A stretch of 64,000 nucleotides of DNA from Paraburkholderia heleia NBRC 101817. Lineage in GTDB: Bacteria > Pseudomonadota > Gammaproteobacteria > Burkholderiales > Burkholderiaceae. The notes under the pieces were generated by a model, which was given only the letters and a program-made list of their open reading frames with translations, had not been told where the DNA came from and searched no databases. Of the stretch, positions 55,298 through 63,791 are shown piece by piece. The translations under genes and the position numbers were made by a program. How positions within the stretch are numbered: the first letter of the stretch is position 1; each line of letters begins with the position of its first letter. The DNA is taken from assembly GCF_000739775.1 (NCBI RefSeq), contig NZ_BBJH01000002.1, forward strand, positions 212,313 through 276,312, read 5' to 3'.

Positions 55298-56598
55298 TAG
55301 TCCTTCAGGTGCGGAGGATCAATGCGATCCACGTTGTCGAACAGGCGTTCGCGCAAAGCCTTGCGATCCACCGTCGAGATGGCATTGCCGTCGGCGAGAT
55401 CGAATGCGTGCGCAACCGCTGCACCCATCGCGATACACGGACCCATCACCCGAACGCTCGACAATGCCGTTGCATCCGCGTCGATACAGCGACCCGCGGC
55501 GAGCAGGTTTTCTGCGCCCTTGACCACCAGGCTGCCGAACGGGACCGTGTGCAGGTGATCATCACCGAACGGCTCCCACACGTAACCATCCGCGCGGTCG
55601 TGCAGTTCGATAGGCCAGGAGGTACGCGTCACGGCATCGTCGAATTTGACGGCCCGGATGACGTCATCGGAAGTCAGTTGTTGCTCGCCGACGATCCAGC
55701 GTGTTTGACGGACGCCCGGCAGAGCGTACGCGCGGATACGGGAATTCTTGTAGATCTCCGGGTATTCGCCCTTCAGGAATTCATATGCAACATCCGCTTG
55801 ATCGCGGCCCGAAAGGGCAATACGTGAGGCTTCAATCGGGTCAAGCGGCGTTTCGATGTGCGTCATGTTCGCCATCGCGACGCCGGTGCCGCGCAGGTAG
55901 AACATCAGACCGTCTTTGCGTTTGAGGCCATAGACGTGGGCACGCGCTTCGACACGTTCGCGGAATTCCGGATAGGTTGGAAGGTTCGTTTCGTCCAGTC
56001 CTTCGACCACGAACATCTGCGTACCCTGGACGTGCGTGACCGGCTCCTGGCAATCGAAACCCGCGAGATAGGTGAGAGCGGCGTCGCCGCTGGCGTCAAC
56101 GAAGCCATTCGCCGCAACGCGAACGTCACCATAGCGCGTTGCGGCTTCGAGTTCCTGCACGCGCGAACCTTCGCGTTTCACCTCGCGCAGCACTGCGCCG
56201 AGCACGAGCGTTACGCCTGACGTGAGAATTTGTTTGTCGATCCAGCGGGCGAGTGCGACTTCGTCATACAGAACGACGGTCGTGAGCGGGCCTTCCTTGT
56301 AGTTCAGCGCGCCTTGCGCGCCGAGGTCCTTCAGGATGCCATCCGCAATACCGTGCGTTACCTGGAAGCGCTTCGGGCCATTGGAAAAAAGACCGCAGAA
56401 CGTACCGATAACCGAATTGACAGCCTGACCGCCGAGCGCCGGAAGGCTATCGACGAGTACGACTTTGCGGCCGAGTCTGGCTGCTTCGAGCGCAGCGGAA
56501 ATGCCGGAAATTCCCGCGCCTACGATACAAAGGTCCGCTTGCAGTTTCCAGCTCTTCGACTTTTCGTTACTTTGGACAATTTTGGTTTCTCGTGCCAC
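55297..56598 (-). CDS. FAD-dependent oxidoreductase (FAD_oxidored family)
   Basis: 433 residues from a GTG with GGAGAAG upstream. The Rossmann motif is LCIVGAGISGISAALEAARLG (about residues 24-44), followed by LVDSLPALGGQAVNSVIGTFCG, GFVDASGDAALTYLAG, GVRQTRWIVGEQQL, and the C-terminal FAD contact LLAAGRCIDADATALSSVRV and GPCIAMGAAVAHA. This resembles the FAD_oxidored family (PF12831), whose members oxidise or reduce small acids. The stop TAG overlaps the right target TA of the IS630 copy. It is co-directional with the aconitase X genes, 72 bases downstream of the small subunit, and is inferred to act in the same pathway. Substrate unknown. Confidence 0.85.
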   Translation of the reverse strand: MARETKIVQSNEKSKSWKLQADLCIVGAGISGISAALEAARLGRKVVLVDSLPALGGQAVNSVIGTFCGLFSNGPKRFQVTHGIADGILKDLGAQGALNYKEGPLTTVVLYDEVALARWIDKQILTSGVTLVLGAVLREVKREGSRVQELEAATRYGDVRVAANGFVDASGDAALTYLAGFDCQEPVTHVQGTQMFVVEGLDETNLPTYPEFRERVEARAHVYGLKRKDGLMFYLRGTGVAMANMTHIETPLDPIEASRIALSGRDQADVAYEFLKGEYPEIYKNSRIRAYALPGVRQTRWIVGEQQLTSDDVIRAVKFDDAVTRTSWPIELHDRADGYVWEPFGDDHLHTVPFGSLVVKGAENLLAAGRCIDADATALSSVRVMGPCIAMGAAVAHAFDLADGNAISTVDRKALRERLFDNVDRIDPPHLKD

Positions 56599-56670
56599 CG
56601 TACTTCTCCATAAAATCTGGCGTGCGCGGGAGAAGCCCCGCCGCATTCATTTCCGCTTTAAGTCTCGCTG

Positions 56671-57123
56671 CTAATCTCGCCTGCGCCGGGTCACTTCTAC
56701 AATGCCCCGATTGGCATCCACCTTTACCCAATCGCCCGTTTCAATCACGTCGAGTGGATCGATGTCGAAATCGGTAACAGACGGGGCATGCGTCACCACA
56801 GCACCTAATGCAATCTTGGTGGTCATCTGGTTGAACAACATCGCAGCCGGGGCAGTCCCCATGAGGCGCGCGATGTGGAATTGGCTCGACCAGCCCGACG
56901 ATCCTTTCGCACCCGGACACACGAGCACCTTGCCCGCGAAGCTTTGGCCGCGAAGCTCGTGACGTGTTTCGATGACGCTGCCGGTACGCGGATCGATACC
57001 ACCCCAACCCGAAATCTGTTCACGCGTCACGAGGGCTTCACCTTCAACCACGCCGCCCACCACTTTGCGGCCGTGCAGAACGATCTTGACTTCGTCTGCC
57101 GCTTCAACTGTTCGTTTGCTCAT
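56671..57123 (-). CDS. Aconitase X small (swivel-domain) subunit, DUF126
   Basis: 150 residues. The aconitase swivel fold is visible in LHGRKVVGGVVEGEALVTRE, ISGWGGIDPRTGSVIETRHE, GKVLVCPGAKGSSGWSSQFH and TDFDIDPLDVIETGDWVKVD. In bacteria and archaea this domain is either fused to or, as here, a separate partner of the large subunit. The Ser in KGSSGWS corresponds to the active-site serine of aconitases. The start overlaps the large-subunit stop by 4 bases. It works with the gene at 57120. Confidence 0.9.
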   Translation of the reverse strand: MSKRTVEAADEVKIVLHGRKVVGGVVEGEALVTREQISGWGGIDPRTGSVIETRHELRGQSFAGKVLVCPGAKGSSGWSSQFHIARLMGTAPAAMLFNQMTTKIALGAVVTHAPSVTDFDIDPLDVIETGDWVKVDANRGIVEVTRRRRD

Positions 57124-58406
57124 GTCGTGAGCCATCCTTGCCATTTCCTGGTGACTGCGGCGTCCACACATTCGGCCGTCGTGCCGAACCATGCTTCGAC
57201 GCCCATGATTGCAGGCAGGTAGTGCGCCTGCTTGGCGGAATCCAGCGCAACGACACGCGTGCCCTTGGGCATGACTCGACCGATTGCCGAGCAGGTGTCC
57301 GTCATCAGCACGGCACCCGCGTTTTTCAGGCGTTCCGTGTAGCCAGCCTGGTCAGCGAGTTGACGCGTTGCACGCGCCGTGAAGATCCACAGCGAGCTAT
57401 TTGCGTTCACCTTGCGGCCTTCGAGCAATTCACAGACTTCCCAAATCTGTTCGATCGAGTAGTGCGGGCAACCTAGCATCACGAAATCGACCTTCAATTC
57501 ACGTGCAGTCGTGTTTACGCGCTCGTACGCAAGACGACGTTCGGCTACACCGTAACGAATGACTTCGACCGGCTTACGGCCCCGAAGCGCTTCTTCGCGC
57601 GTGCGGGCTTCAGGCGTCTGGCCCACGATGTGATACATCTCGACGCCGCCAGAGGACGCGGCAGCGGCACCGAAATGCTTCAGTTTGGCGAGATTCGCAC
57701 CGCCTCTCAGGCCATCGATGACAGGAATCTGGTCCTGCACGGCTTCACCGATGTAGTAGCCGAGCAGCCCCCAGTCCTGCACCGTCTTGATCTCGATATC
57801 GAGTTCGATCAGGTGCGTGCCGGCGCGGTTTTCTTCGAGGTGCAGACCCCAGTAAGGAATCTTGCCCGTGAGCATCGCAGCGCCTGTGCTTTCACGTCCT
57901 TCAGCATTCGTGCGCGCGCCGAGCACTGCATTGATATAAATAACGGCCGACGATTCCATCCAGGCACAGTGTTCGCCACGCACCGGCACGTTGCCGGTGA
58001 GGTAGGGCGCACACGTATTCATGGGCTGAATGCCAAGTTTGGCCTTGTACTCCTCCCCCATCTTGTAGACCTTGACGACTTGCTCATCAATGCCTTGAAG
58101 ATGGGCGTTTTCAGGATCCAGGCCCTGTTGCAGGTGCGTGCTGAATACCTTGACCTTCGGAATATCGATCTTGCCTGGGGTATCGAGGCTGAATTCCGAA
58201 AACACGGAATCCATACCGCTTTCCTTTAATGCGTAGTCGCGCAGGAACGGCATCGTCGCGCCGACCGTTCCAGAGACGTTATTCGTGTCGACGAGACGTT
58301 CAGCGCCGAGCGCTTCACCGTAGCGCACCAGCAGATCCATTGCTGCGTGAACGGCCTCACCATCGCGGCCGTCGAGCATGGCGCGTTCATCATCATTCAA
58401 GCGCAT
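57120..58406 (-). CDS. Aconitase X large (catalytic) subunit, DUF521
   Basis: 428 residues. Blocks are MDLLVRYGEALGAERLVDTN, PMNTCAPYLTGNVPVRGEHC, AWMESSAVIYINAVLGARTN, DFVMLGCPHYSIEQIWEVCE and TDTCSAIGRV. The Cys residues in the last three blocks and NTCAPY are candidate Fe-S ligands of the AcnX family. Known activities in AcnX are cis-3-hydroxy-L-proline dehydratase in bacteria and phosphomevalonate dehydratase in archaea. Neither a proline catabolic gene nor a mevalonate gene is nearby, so the substrate here is probably another hydroxy acid. It directly follows the dioxygenase gene with no spacer. Confidence 0.9.
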   Translation of the reverse strand: MRLNDDERAMLDGRDGEAVHAAMDLLVRYGEALGAERLVDTNNVSGTVGATMPFLRDYALKESGMDSVFSEFSLDTPGKIDIPKVKVFSTHLQQGLDPENAHLQGIDEQVVKVYKMGEEYKAKLGIQPMNTCAPYLTGNVPVRGEHCAWMESSAVIYINAVLGARTNAEGRESTGAAMLTGKIPYWGLHLEENRAGTHLIELDIEIKTVQDWGLLGYYIGEAVQDQIPVIDGLRGGANLAKLKHFGAAAASSGGVEMYHIVGQTPEARTREEALRGRKPVEVIRYGVAERRLAYERVNTTARELKVDFVMLGCPHYSIEQIWEVCELLEGRKVNANSSLWIFTARATRQLADQAGYTERLKNAGAVLMTDTCSAIGRVMPKGTRVVALDSAKQAHYLPAIMGVEAWFGTTAECVDAAVTRKWQGWLTT

Positions 58407-59306
58407 TTAATTCGCTCCGTGCTCGGCCGTGGCTGGCGTTCGGTCAATATCCTGGGTTGTTGCGCGGCGCAGTTCGCGGCGCTCCGACAAATCGTAGTGA
58501 CGGCCACGATGCAGCGTGCAGCGGTTATCCCAGATCACGAGGTCACCGGCTTGCCACGAATGCTTGTAGACGAACTGGCACTGCGTGGCATGCTCCAGCA
58601 GGTCAAGCAGCATCATGCGTCCCTCGGCAACGGTGAGACCCGGCACCTGCGTTGCGTGTGCACCAATGTACAGATGCTTGCGATGCGAACCCGCGTGCTC
58701 GCGAACGATAGGCCATTGCACCGGCGGAAGTGCGGCGCGCTGGGCTTCGTCGTATTCCGTGTCGCCGAGGAAGAAACGCGAGTGCAGGGCATAGTGCTCG
58801 ACTTCCAGACCGTCGAGTTTGGCTTTTTGGTCGTCTTCGAGTGCGTCATACGCCGCGCGCATATCGGCGAATTCCGTTTCACCACCCTTCGCGGCGGGGA
58901 CGACACAGTACAGCATCGAGTAACGCGCGGACGGCTTCTGAAACGAGCTATCGCTGTGCCAGAGCTGGTTCGCGAGATTGCCCACGATACGGCGGTGATT
59001 GCGGGTTGCAATTTCGCCTTCTTCGTTCAGGTTCGAAATATCCGCGAGTTCCTGATATTTCAATCGCGCATGGGGCGAAGCCACGCGCTTGAAGCCGACA
59101 TCGAGCGGACCGAGGCCGCGCGCAAAGTCAAGCTGTTGATCTTGCGTCAGCGGTTGACCGCGGAACACCAACACGCCGTATTGATTCATCGCATCGTCGA
59201 TCTGGGATGCGAGCGCTTCGTTCACAGGCGCGGTCAGGTCAATGCCGGTTGCGAGGCCAGCAAAATCAGGGCGCGCTGAGTCGATGGGGGTCACTTTAAA
59301 CGGCAT
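58407..59306 (-). CDS. TauD/TfdA-family 2-oxoglutarate-dependent dioxygenase (TfdA-like)
   Basis: 299 residues. The iron triad is H117-x-D119 (LWHSDSSFQ) and H266 (TLHRGRHYDL), with the 2-oxoglutarate-binding Arg in RRELRRATT. Long stretches read like 2,4-D dioxygenase TfdA of Cupriavidus, for example ANQLWHSDSSFQKPSARYSM, GGETEFADMRAAYDAL and HYALHSRFFLGDTEYDEAQR. TfdA cleaves aryloxyacetates to a phenol and glyoxylate. Here there are no chlorocatechol genes, so a natural ether or hydroxylation substrate is more likely. The start overlaps the AAHS gene stop by 11 bases, so it is clearly in the same transcript. Confidence 0.92.
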   Translation of the reverse strand: MPFKVTPIDSARPDFAGLATGIDLTAPVNEALASQIDDAMNQYGVLVFRGQPLTQDQQLDFARGLGPLDVGFKRVASPHARLKYQELADISNLNEEGEIATRNHRRIVGNLANQLWHSDSSFQKPSARYSMLYCVVPAAKGGETEFADMRAAYDALEDDQKAKLDGLEVEHYALHSRFFLGDTEYDEAQRAALPPVQWPIVREHAGSHRKHLYIGAHATQVPGLTVAEGRMMLLDLLEHATQCQFVYKHSWQAGDLVIWDNRCTLHRGRHYDLSERRELRRATTQDIDRTPATAEHGAN

Positions 59307-60660
59307 GGTTCATTCCTTTCTCGGAGATTGCATCAGGCGCGGTGGTTTCACGGCTGCGCTGCAGCAGACCCAAAATAAATGCGAGGACAGCGACGATTGC
59401 AACCGGCACTGCAACCCAATAGAAAACCTGTGCGATGGGAACATGCTCGGAAATCAGCATGCCGCCAATGAGCGGCCCCGCGATTGCACCGACCTTCTGA
59501 ATGCTGACTGCCGTCCCCGTTCCTCTTGCACGAAGTGCAGTTGGGTAAATCAGCGATGCAACCGCATTCAAACCCGATTGCGTGCCGACCACGGTGAAAC
59601 CAGAAAGGAATGCGAAGCACCACAGCAGCGGTACCGGTAAGCCCGTGCCGATCAACGCGACAACTGGAATGCCAACGATCGGCAACACGGTAATGACGAT
59701 CGCGCCGCGAGTGTCAACGAAACGCATCAGCGCGAGACCGCCGACCGTGCCGCCAATCTGGAACATCGTGGTAACGAGGGCCGCGTCGTGCGGGGAAAGG
59801 CCAACACGTTCGATCAGCACCGGCAACCAGCTGCTCATGAAGAACAGCGCGAACGAATTGGCGATATACACGAGCCACAGAACCGGGGTAATCGCGCGCA
59901 GCGAACCCGCAAACAATTCAGAAAACGCCCCTGATTCAACTGGTTCTTCTGCGATCACGAATTTCATGTCAGGCGTGAGCGAAACGCCCGGCGCGCTACG
60001 CGCAATGATTTTCGCAACGTCTGCGTGGCGAGCCTTGACGGTAAGAAACCGGATTGACTCGGGGACGACGAACGCCATCATGATCGAAGCGAGAATCGGT
60101 GCAATTCCGCCGATCATGAACACGACTTGCCAGCCATGCGTCGGAATGAATTGCGCTGCGATGATGCCGCCCAGGCTGCTACCGATCATATAACCGCAGT
60201 ACATCAGCGTGACCCACGTTGCGCGTTGACGCTTCGGTGCAAAATCGGTCATATAGGCGATCGCGTTCGGCACCACACCACCAATACCGATGCCCCCAAG
60301 GAATCGCAGCCACAACAGCTGGGTCAGATCCGTTGCTTGCGATGCCGCTAGCGTGAACACCGCGAGCACGAGGCTACCGAGGATGATCACGCGTTTGCGA
60401 CCGAGCACGTCACCGAGATAACCGAGCGCAAATGCGCCGATCATCGTACCGAACACAAACGCGCTGAACACAGGTCCGAGTACCCCGTGATCGAGATGCC
60501 AGGCGCGACCGAGTGCAGGGGCTGCGAAAGCCATTGCGGCGAGGTCATAGCCTTCGGTCATCATTACCACAGCGATCGCGATGATGAGCAGAACGCCGAA
60601 ACTGCGCGTCTGCTCCCGCTCAATCACCGTACCAATATCGACTACGGATGAGCAGTTCAT
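59296..60660 (-). CDS. MFS transporter, AAHS family, copy 2
   Basis: 454 residues, twelve membrane segments. Motifs are EGYDLAAMAFAAPALGRAWH in segment one, LGYLGDVLGRKRVIILG, LRFLGGIGIGGVVPNAIAYM, FAPKRQRATWVTLMYCGYMI and GLNAVASLIYPTALRARGTG. It resembles 4-hydroxybenzoate/2,4-D permeases (PcaK, TfdK group). Position between IlvD and the TfdA-like gene makes it the primary importer of the operon substrate. It starts 1 base after the IlvD gene ends. Confidence 0.92.
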   Translation of the reverse strand: MNCSSVVDIGTVIEREQTRSFGVLLIIAIAVVMMTEGYDLAAMAFAAPALGRAWHLDHGVLGPVFSAFVFGTMIGAFALGYLGDVLGRKRVIILGSLVLAVFTLAASQATDLTQLLWLRFLGGIGIGGVVPNAIAYMTDFAPKRQRATWVTLMYCGYMIGSSLGGIIAAQFIPTHGWQVVFMIGGIAPILASIMMAFVVPESIRFLTVKARHADVAKIIARSAPGVSLTPDMKFVIAEEPVESGAFSELFAGSLRAITPVLWLVYIANSFALFFMSSWLPVLIERVGLSPHDAALVTTMFQIGGTVGGLALMRFVDTRGAIVITVLPIVGIPVVALIGTGLPVPLLWCFAFLSGFTVVGTQSGLNAVASLIYPTALRARGTGTAVSIQKVGAIAGPLIGGMLISEHVPIAQVFYWVAVPVAIVAVLAFILGLLQRSRETTAPDAISEKGMNHAV

Positions 60661-60661
60661 G

Positions 60662-62377
60662 TCAGCGACCCTCTTGCACGCGCGATGCGTTGAGAACGGC
60701 GCCTTGCGGAGTTTCGCTGACCGTCGCGCGGTAAATCTTCAGCCAACCCGCGTCGTTGACCAGCGCGGGTTTTTTCCAAACGGCTCGGCGCTGTTCAAGC
60801 ACTGCCTCGTCAACGAGCAGGTCGCACACGCGGAGATCGAGGTCGATGTCGATCAAGTCGCCATCTTCCACGAGTGCCAGCGGTCCGCCTCTTGCGGCTT
60901 CCGGTGAGACTTCCGCGACCACGAGACCCTTGCACACGAGGCCCGAGAGGTGACCGTCCGTGAGCATGGCGACTTCTTCGCCGAGGCCCGCACCGTCGAT
61001 GGCGAACACGACACGCGACGCGCCGCCGCCCATTGCCGGACCGCCACAAGCACCCGCGCCCCGCATGACGACCACCTTGCCGGGCCTCACGCGACCGTCC
61101 TTGATTGCCGCGATCGCTTCATCGGAAGTCCAGAAGCAGATCGCTTCGCCCTTGAATACGCGAGCCTTGGTCGGTGAAATACCGAACTTGACGATACCGG
61201 TTTGCGGCGCCAGGTTGCCTCGCACCAGGATAATCGCCGCGCTATTGGCGAACGAGTTATCGACGGGACGGATAACGTCGCCGTCAGCGATTGTCACGCC
61301 AGCGAGATTTTCAGCGACGGTTTTGCCCGTCACCGTCATTGCGCTCGTGTCCAGCAACGATTCGAGACGCTTCATCACTCCACGCGCGCCGCCTGCTGCT
61401 TCCAGTTGCTCGATAGTGTGCGAGCCGACCGGACGAACGCCCGTGAGTACCGGCGTTTGATCGGCGCAATCTTCGAACAGCTTGTAAATATCGACGTCTA
61501 TCTGGCCCTCCGTTGCAACGGCTTGCAGATGCTTGACGGAGTTGATCGAGCCGCCGACTGCGAGAACCACCTTCACGGCGTTGGCGAATGCCCCCGGCGT
61601 GAGAATGTCGCGCGGACGCTGGTCATCGAGGACCAGCTGAACGATGCGCGCGCCGGCTTCACGCACATGGTTGAACATTTTTTCGCTGTTGGCTGCGACC
61701 GGCGTGCTACCGGGCAGGGCCATGCCCAGCGCTTCGCAGACGATATGCATCGAATTGGCCGTGCCGAGACCCGAGCAAACACCAGGGCCGCGAATGGCGT
61801 TCTGGCTCATGCCGATCAGGTCTTCTACGGGCAGCTTGCCGGTGAGCGTATGCATCGCGCCGACAAACACGTCTTCGATGTCGACGTGCTCTCCTTTGTA
61901 TTCGCCGCTCGGCTGGTAGCCGCAGGCCACCACAATGGTCGGCACGTTCAGGCGCGCTGCGGCCATCAACTGACCAGGGATCGTCTTGTCGCACGATACG
62001 AGGCACACCATGCCGTCAAGCTGCGCGCCTTCAACGGCAACTTCGATGTCGTTCGTAATGAGATCGCGCGCCGCCAGCATGTACGCGCCGCGCGCGCCTG
62101 CGCCGGTGATGAAATCGCTTGGCGCCGCGGTTCGGATTTCGAACGGCAGCGCGCCCGCTGCGCGGATCGCGTCCTTCAGTTGAGCGGCGATGCCGTCGAG
62201 GTGGCTGAAGCAGGTTGCGAGTTCTGATGACGAATTGACGATCGCAATCTTCGGTTTGGTCAGGTCCTCTTCGCTGATGCCGAGATTGCGCCACTGGGCG
62301 GCACGCACTGCGCCGAGGTAGGACCCGCGCGGGAAATTGCTGCGCAACGGGCGTTGCGGCTTTTGTCCTTCAGACAT
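60662..62377 (-). CDS. IlvD/Edd-family dehydratase
   Basis: 571 residues. Iron-sulfur ligands are C56 (NSSSELATCFSH), C129 (VSCDKTIPGQ) and C201 (GPGVCSGLGTANSM); the catalytic Ser region is GHLSGL with SPEAARGGPLALVEDGD. This is the sugar-acid branch (arabonate, xylonate, gluconate dehydratases) or a close relative, not the biosynthetic IlvD, because it lies in a catabolic operon with a LysR regulator. It removes water from 2,3-dihydroxy acids to give 2-keto-3-deoxy acids. AAGGAGTGAG precedes the ATG. First gene of the operon, divergent from the LysR gene. Confidence 0.92.
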   Translation of the reverse strand: MSEGQKPQRPLRSNFPRGSYLGAVRAAQWRNLGISEEDLTKPKIAIVNSSSELATCFSHLDGIAAQLKDAIRAAGALPFEIRTAAPSDFITGAGARGAYMLAARDLITNDIEVAVEGAQLDGMVCLVSCDKTIPGQLMAAARLNVPTIVVACGYQPSGEYKGEHVDIEDVFVGAMHTLTGKLPVEDLIGMSQNAIRGPGVCSGLGTANSMHIVCEALGMALPGSTPVAANSEKMFNHVREAGARIVQLVLDDQRPRDILTPGAFANAVKVVLAVGGSINSVKHLQAVATEGQIDVDIYKLFEDCADQTPVLTGVRPVGSHTIEQLEAAGGARGVMKRLESLLDTSAMTVTGKTVAENLAGVTIADGDVIRPVDNSFANSAAIILVRGNLAPQTGIVKFGISPTKARVFKGEAICFWTSDEAIAAIKDGRVRPGKVVVMRGAGACGGPAMGGGASRVVFAIDGAGLGEEVAMLTDGHLSGLVCKGLVVAEVSPEAARGGPLALVEDGDLIDIDLDLRVCDLLVDEAVLEQRRAVWKKPALVNDAGWLKIYRATVSETPQGAVLNASRVQEGR

Positions 62378-62428
62378 GGCGTCTCACTCCTTTGGTATGG
62401 AAACGATGTTAGGAATCGGGATAAAATC

Positions 62429-62444
62429 CGTCAATTATGTGACG
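62429..62444. promoter_or_regulatory. Candidate LysR operator between the IlvD and LysR genes
   Basis: Perfect dyad with arms CGTCA (62429-62433) and TGACG (62440-62444) around ATTATG. It sits in the 88-base divergent gap, 52 bases before the IlvD start and 22 bases before the LysR start, in the less GC-rich part. Position suits an autoregulating LysR protein. Function inferred. Confidence 0.5.
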
Positions 62445-62465
62445 TCGATAGGGATCATCCAAATT

Positions 62466-63428
62466 ATGGATATTCGTCAAGTCGATCTGAACCTGTTAAA
62501 GGTTTTCGACGCGCTGCTGAAGAAGCGGCACGTGACCCAGGCGGGCGCGAGTATCGGGCTGAGCCAGCCGGCGATGAGCTATGCACTGTCGAAGTTGCGT
62601 GAGTTGTTCGGGGATCCGCTTTTTGTGCGCACCGGGCGCGGGATGGAACCGACGCCACGCGCTCAGGCGCTCGGCGATCCGGTCGCGCGGCTGCTCGATC
62701 TCGTGCAGGTCGAGATCCTGCCGGCTCCCGAGTTCCGACCAGCGGAGTCGTCGCGTAGTTTTGTCCTGTGCATGTCGGATATCGGTGAGATGGTGTTTCT
62801 GCCGCGCCTGCAGAGTTTTCTGGCGAAAACAGCGCCGCACGTAAGCATCAAGACAGTAGCGCTCAGCATGCCTGATCTGGAAGAGGGGCTTGCGAGCGGC
62901 GATGTCGATCTCGCGATCGGCTACTTTCCGGGGCTGAACAGCGAATCGCTCAAGCGCAAGGCGTTGTACCGGCACGAGTACGTGTGCATCGCGCGCGACG
63001 ACCATCCGCAGATCGGCGACACGTTATCTCTCGACCAGTATAAGGAGGCCACGCACGTGGTGGTCCACCCGGATGGCCGCGAGCAGGATGTGCTCGAACG
63101 CGCGCACGAACGGCTCAGGATCCGTATCAACGTGCGTTTCAGCGTGCCGCGTTTTATTGGGGTGCCATTCATCGTCGCCGGATCGGACATGATCGCGGCG
63201 GTCCCTCAGGCGGTCGGGCGGCGCTTCGCGGAATTCGTGACTGTGAAGCTGCTGCCGTTGCCGTTTCCCGCTCCGATGTATGACTTCTACCTGCACTGGC
63301 ATCCGCGTTTTCATCACGAGCCGGCCAACTGCTGGATCCGCGACGCGATGAGCGACCTCATTAAGCGGCCGATGCAGCATGAGCCGCTGGCGAACACGAA
63401 GCGCATGCGTATGAACACGGCGTCGTAG
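62466..63428 (+). CDS. LysR-family regulator (NahR/NodD branch) of the IlvD-AcnX operon
   Basis: 320 residues starting MDIRQVDLNLLKVFDALLKK. This opening, and the DNA-binding block RHVTQAGASIGLSQPAMSYA followed by LRELFGDPLFVRTGRGMEPT, are typical of the NahR/NodD/LinR branch. Effectors there are often aromatic or related acids. The effector domain runs from about residue 90 to 300 (SFVLCMSDIGEMVFLPRLQS). It is divergent from the IlvD gene and very likely activates that operon. The frame is open to 62337, but the extra part lies over the IlvD start. Confidence 0.92.
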   Translation: MDIRQVDLNLLKVFDALLKKRHVTQAGASIGLSQPAMSYALSKLRELFGDPLFVRTGRGMEPTPRAQALGDPVARLLDLVQVEILPAPEFRPAESSRSFVLCMSDIGEMVFLPRLQSFLAKTAPHVSIKTVALSMPDLEEGLASGDVDLAIGYFPGLNSESLKRKALYRHEYVCIARDDHPQIGDTLSLDQYKEATHVVVHPDGREQDVLERAHERLRIRINVRFSVPRFIGVPFIVAGSDMIAAVPQAVGRRFAEFVTVKLLPLPFPAPMYDFYLHWHPRFHHEPANCWIRDAMSDLIKRPMQHEPLANTKRMRMNTAS

Positions 63429-63791
63429 CGGAACGTAATGTTCGCGAGCGGTAGCAAATGCAATGTCATGGCCAGACGTCTGTCTCGGGCTGACGACATG
63501 AACCGGCCCAGGAATTCCGCCGCACCCCCGAACCCGACATTTCTTATATGGTCGCCTCCCATTTGCAGGGTGTTTATGTGTGGCGAGGAGGGTGGTTGCG
63601 GACTGATATCCGGACTCGATCGCGGGCATGCCCGCCGGCCCCGATGGATTTCGCCGCAAAGGTCCTAATCTAAAAGGCGGACTCGAGGTCCGAGAAGTGT
63701 CTCAGGCTAGCTTTTGCGCGGTCCAACCTGTCCTTGCCATCGTTCAATACACCTGTGCAACCGTGGATGGGTTAAAGGCCTTCACGCGCGA
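63429..63791. other. Gap between the LysR gene and the IS110 fragment
   Basis: 363 bases. No protein-like frame on either strand and no clear repeat. It may include the outer end of the IS110-type element, but IS110 elements lack standard inverted repeats, so its boundary cannot be placed. Confidence 0.35.

Noticed and set aside
60662..62377. Biosynthetic dihydroxy-acid dehydratase IlvD
   Set aside because: The gene opens a catabolic operon with its own LysR regulator and transporters, so a sugar-acid type dehydratase is more likely.
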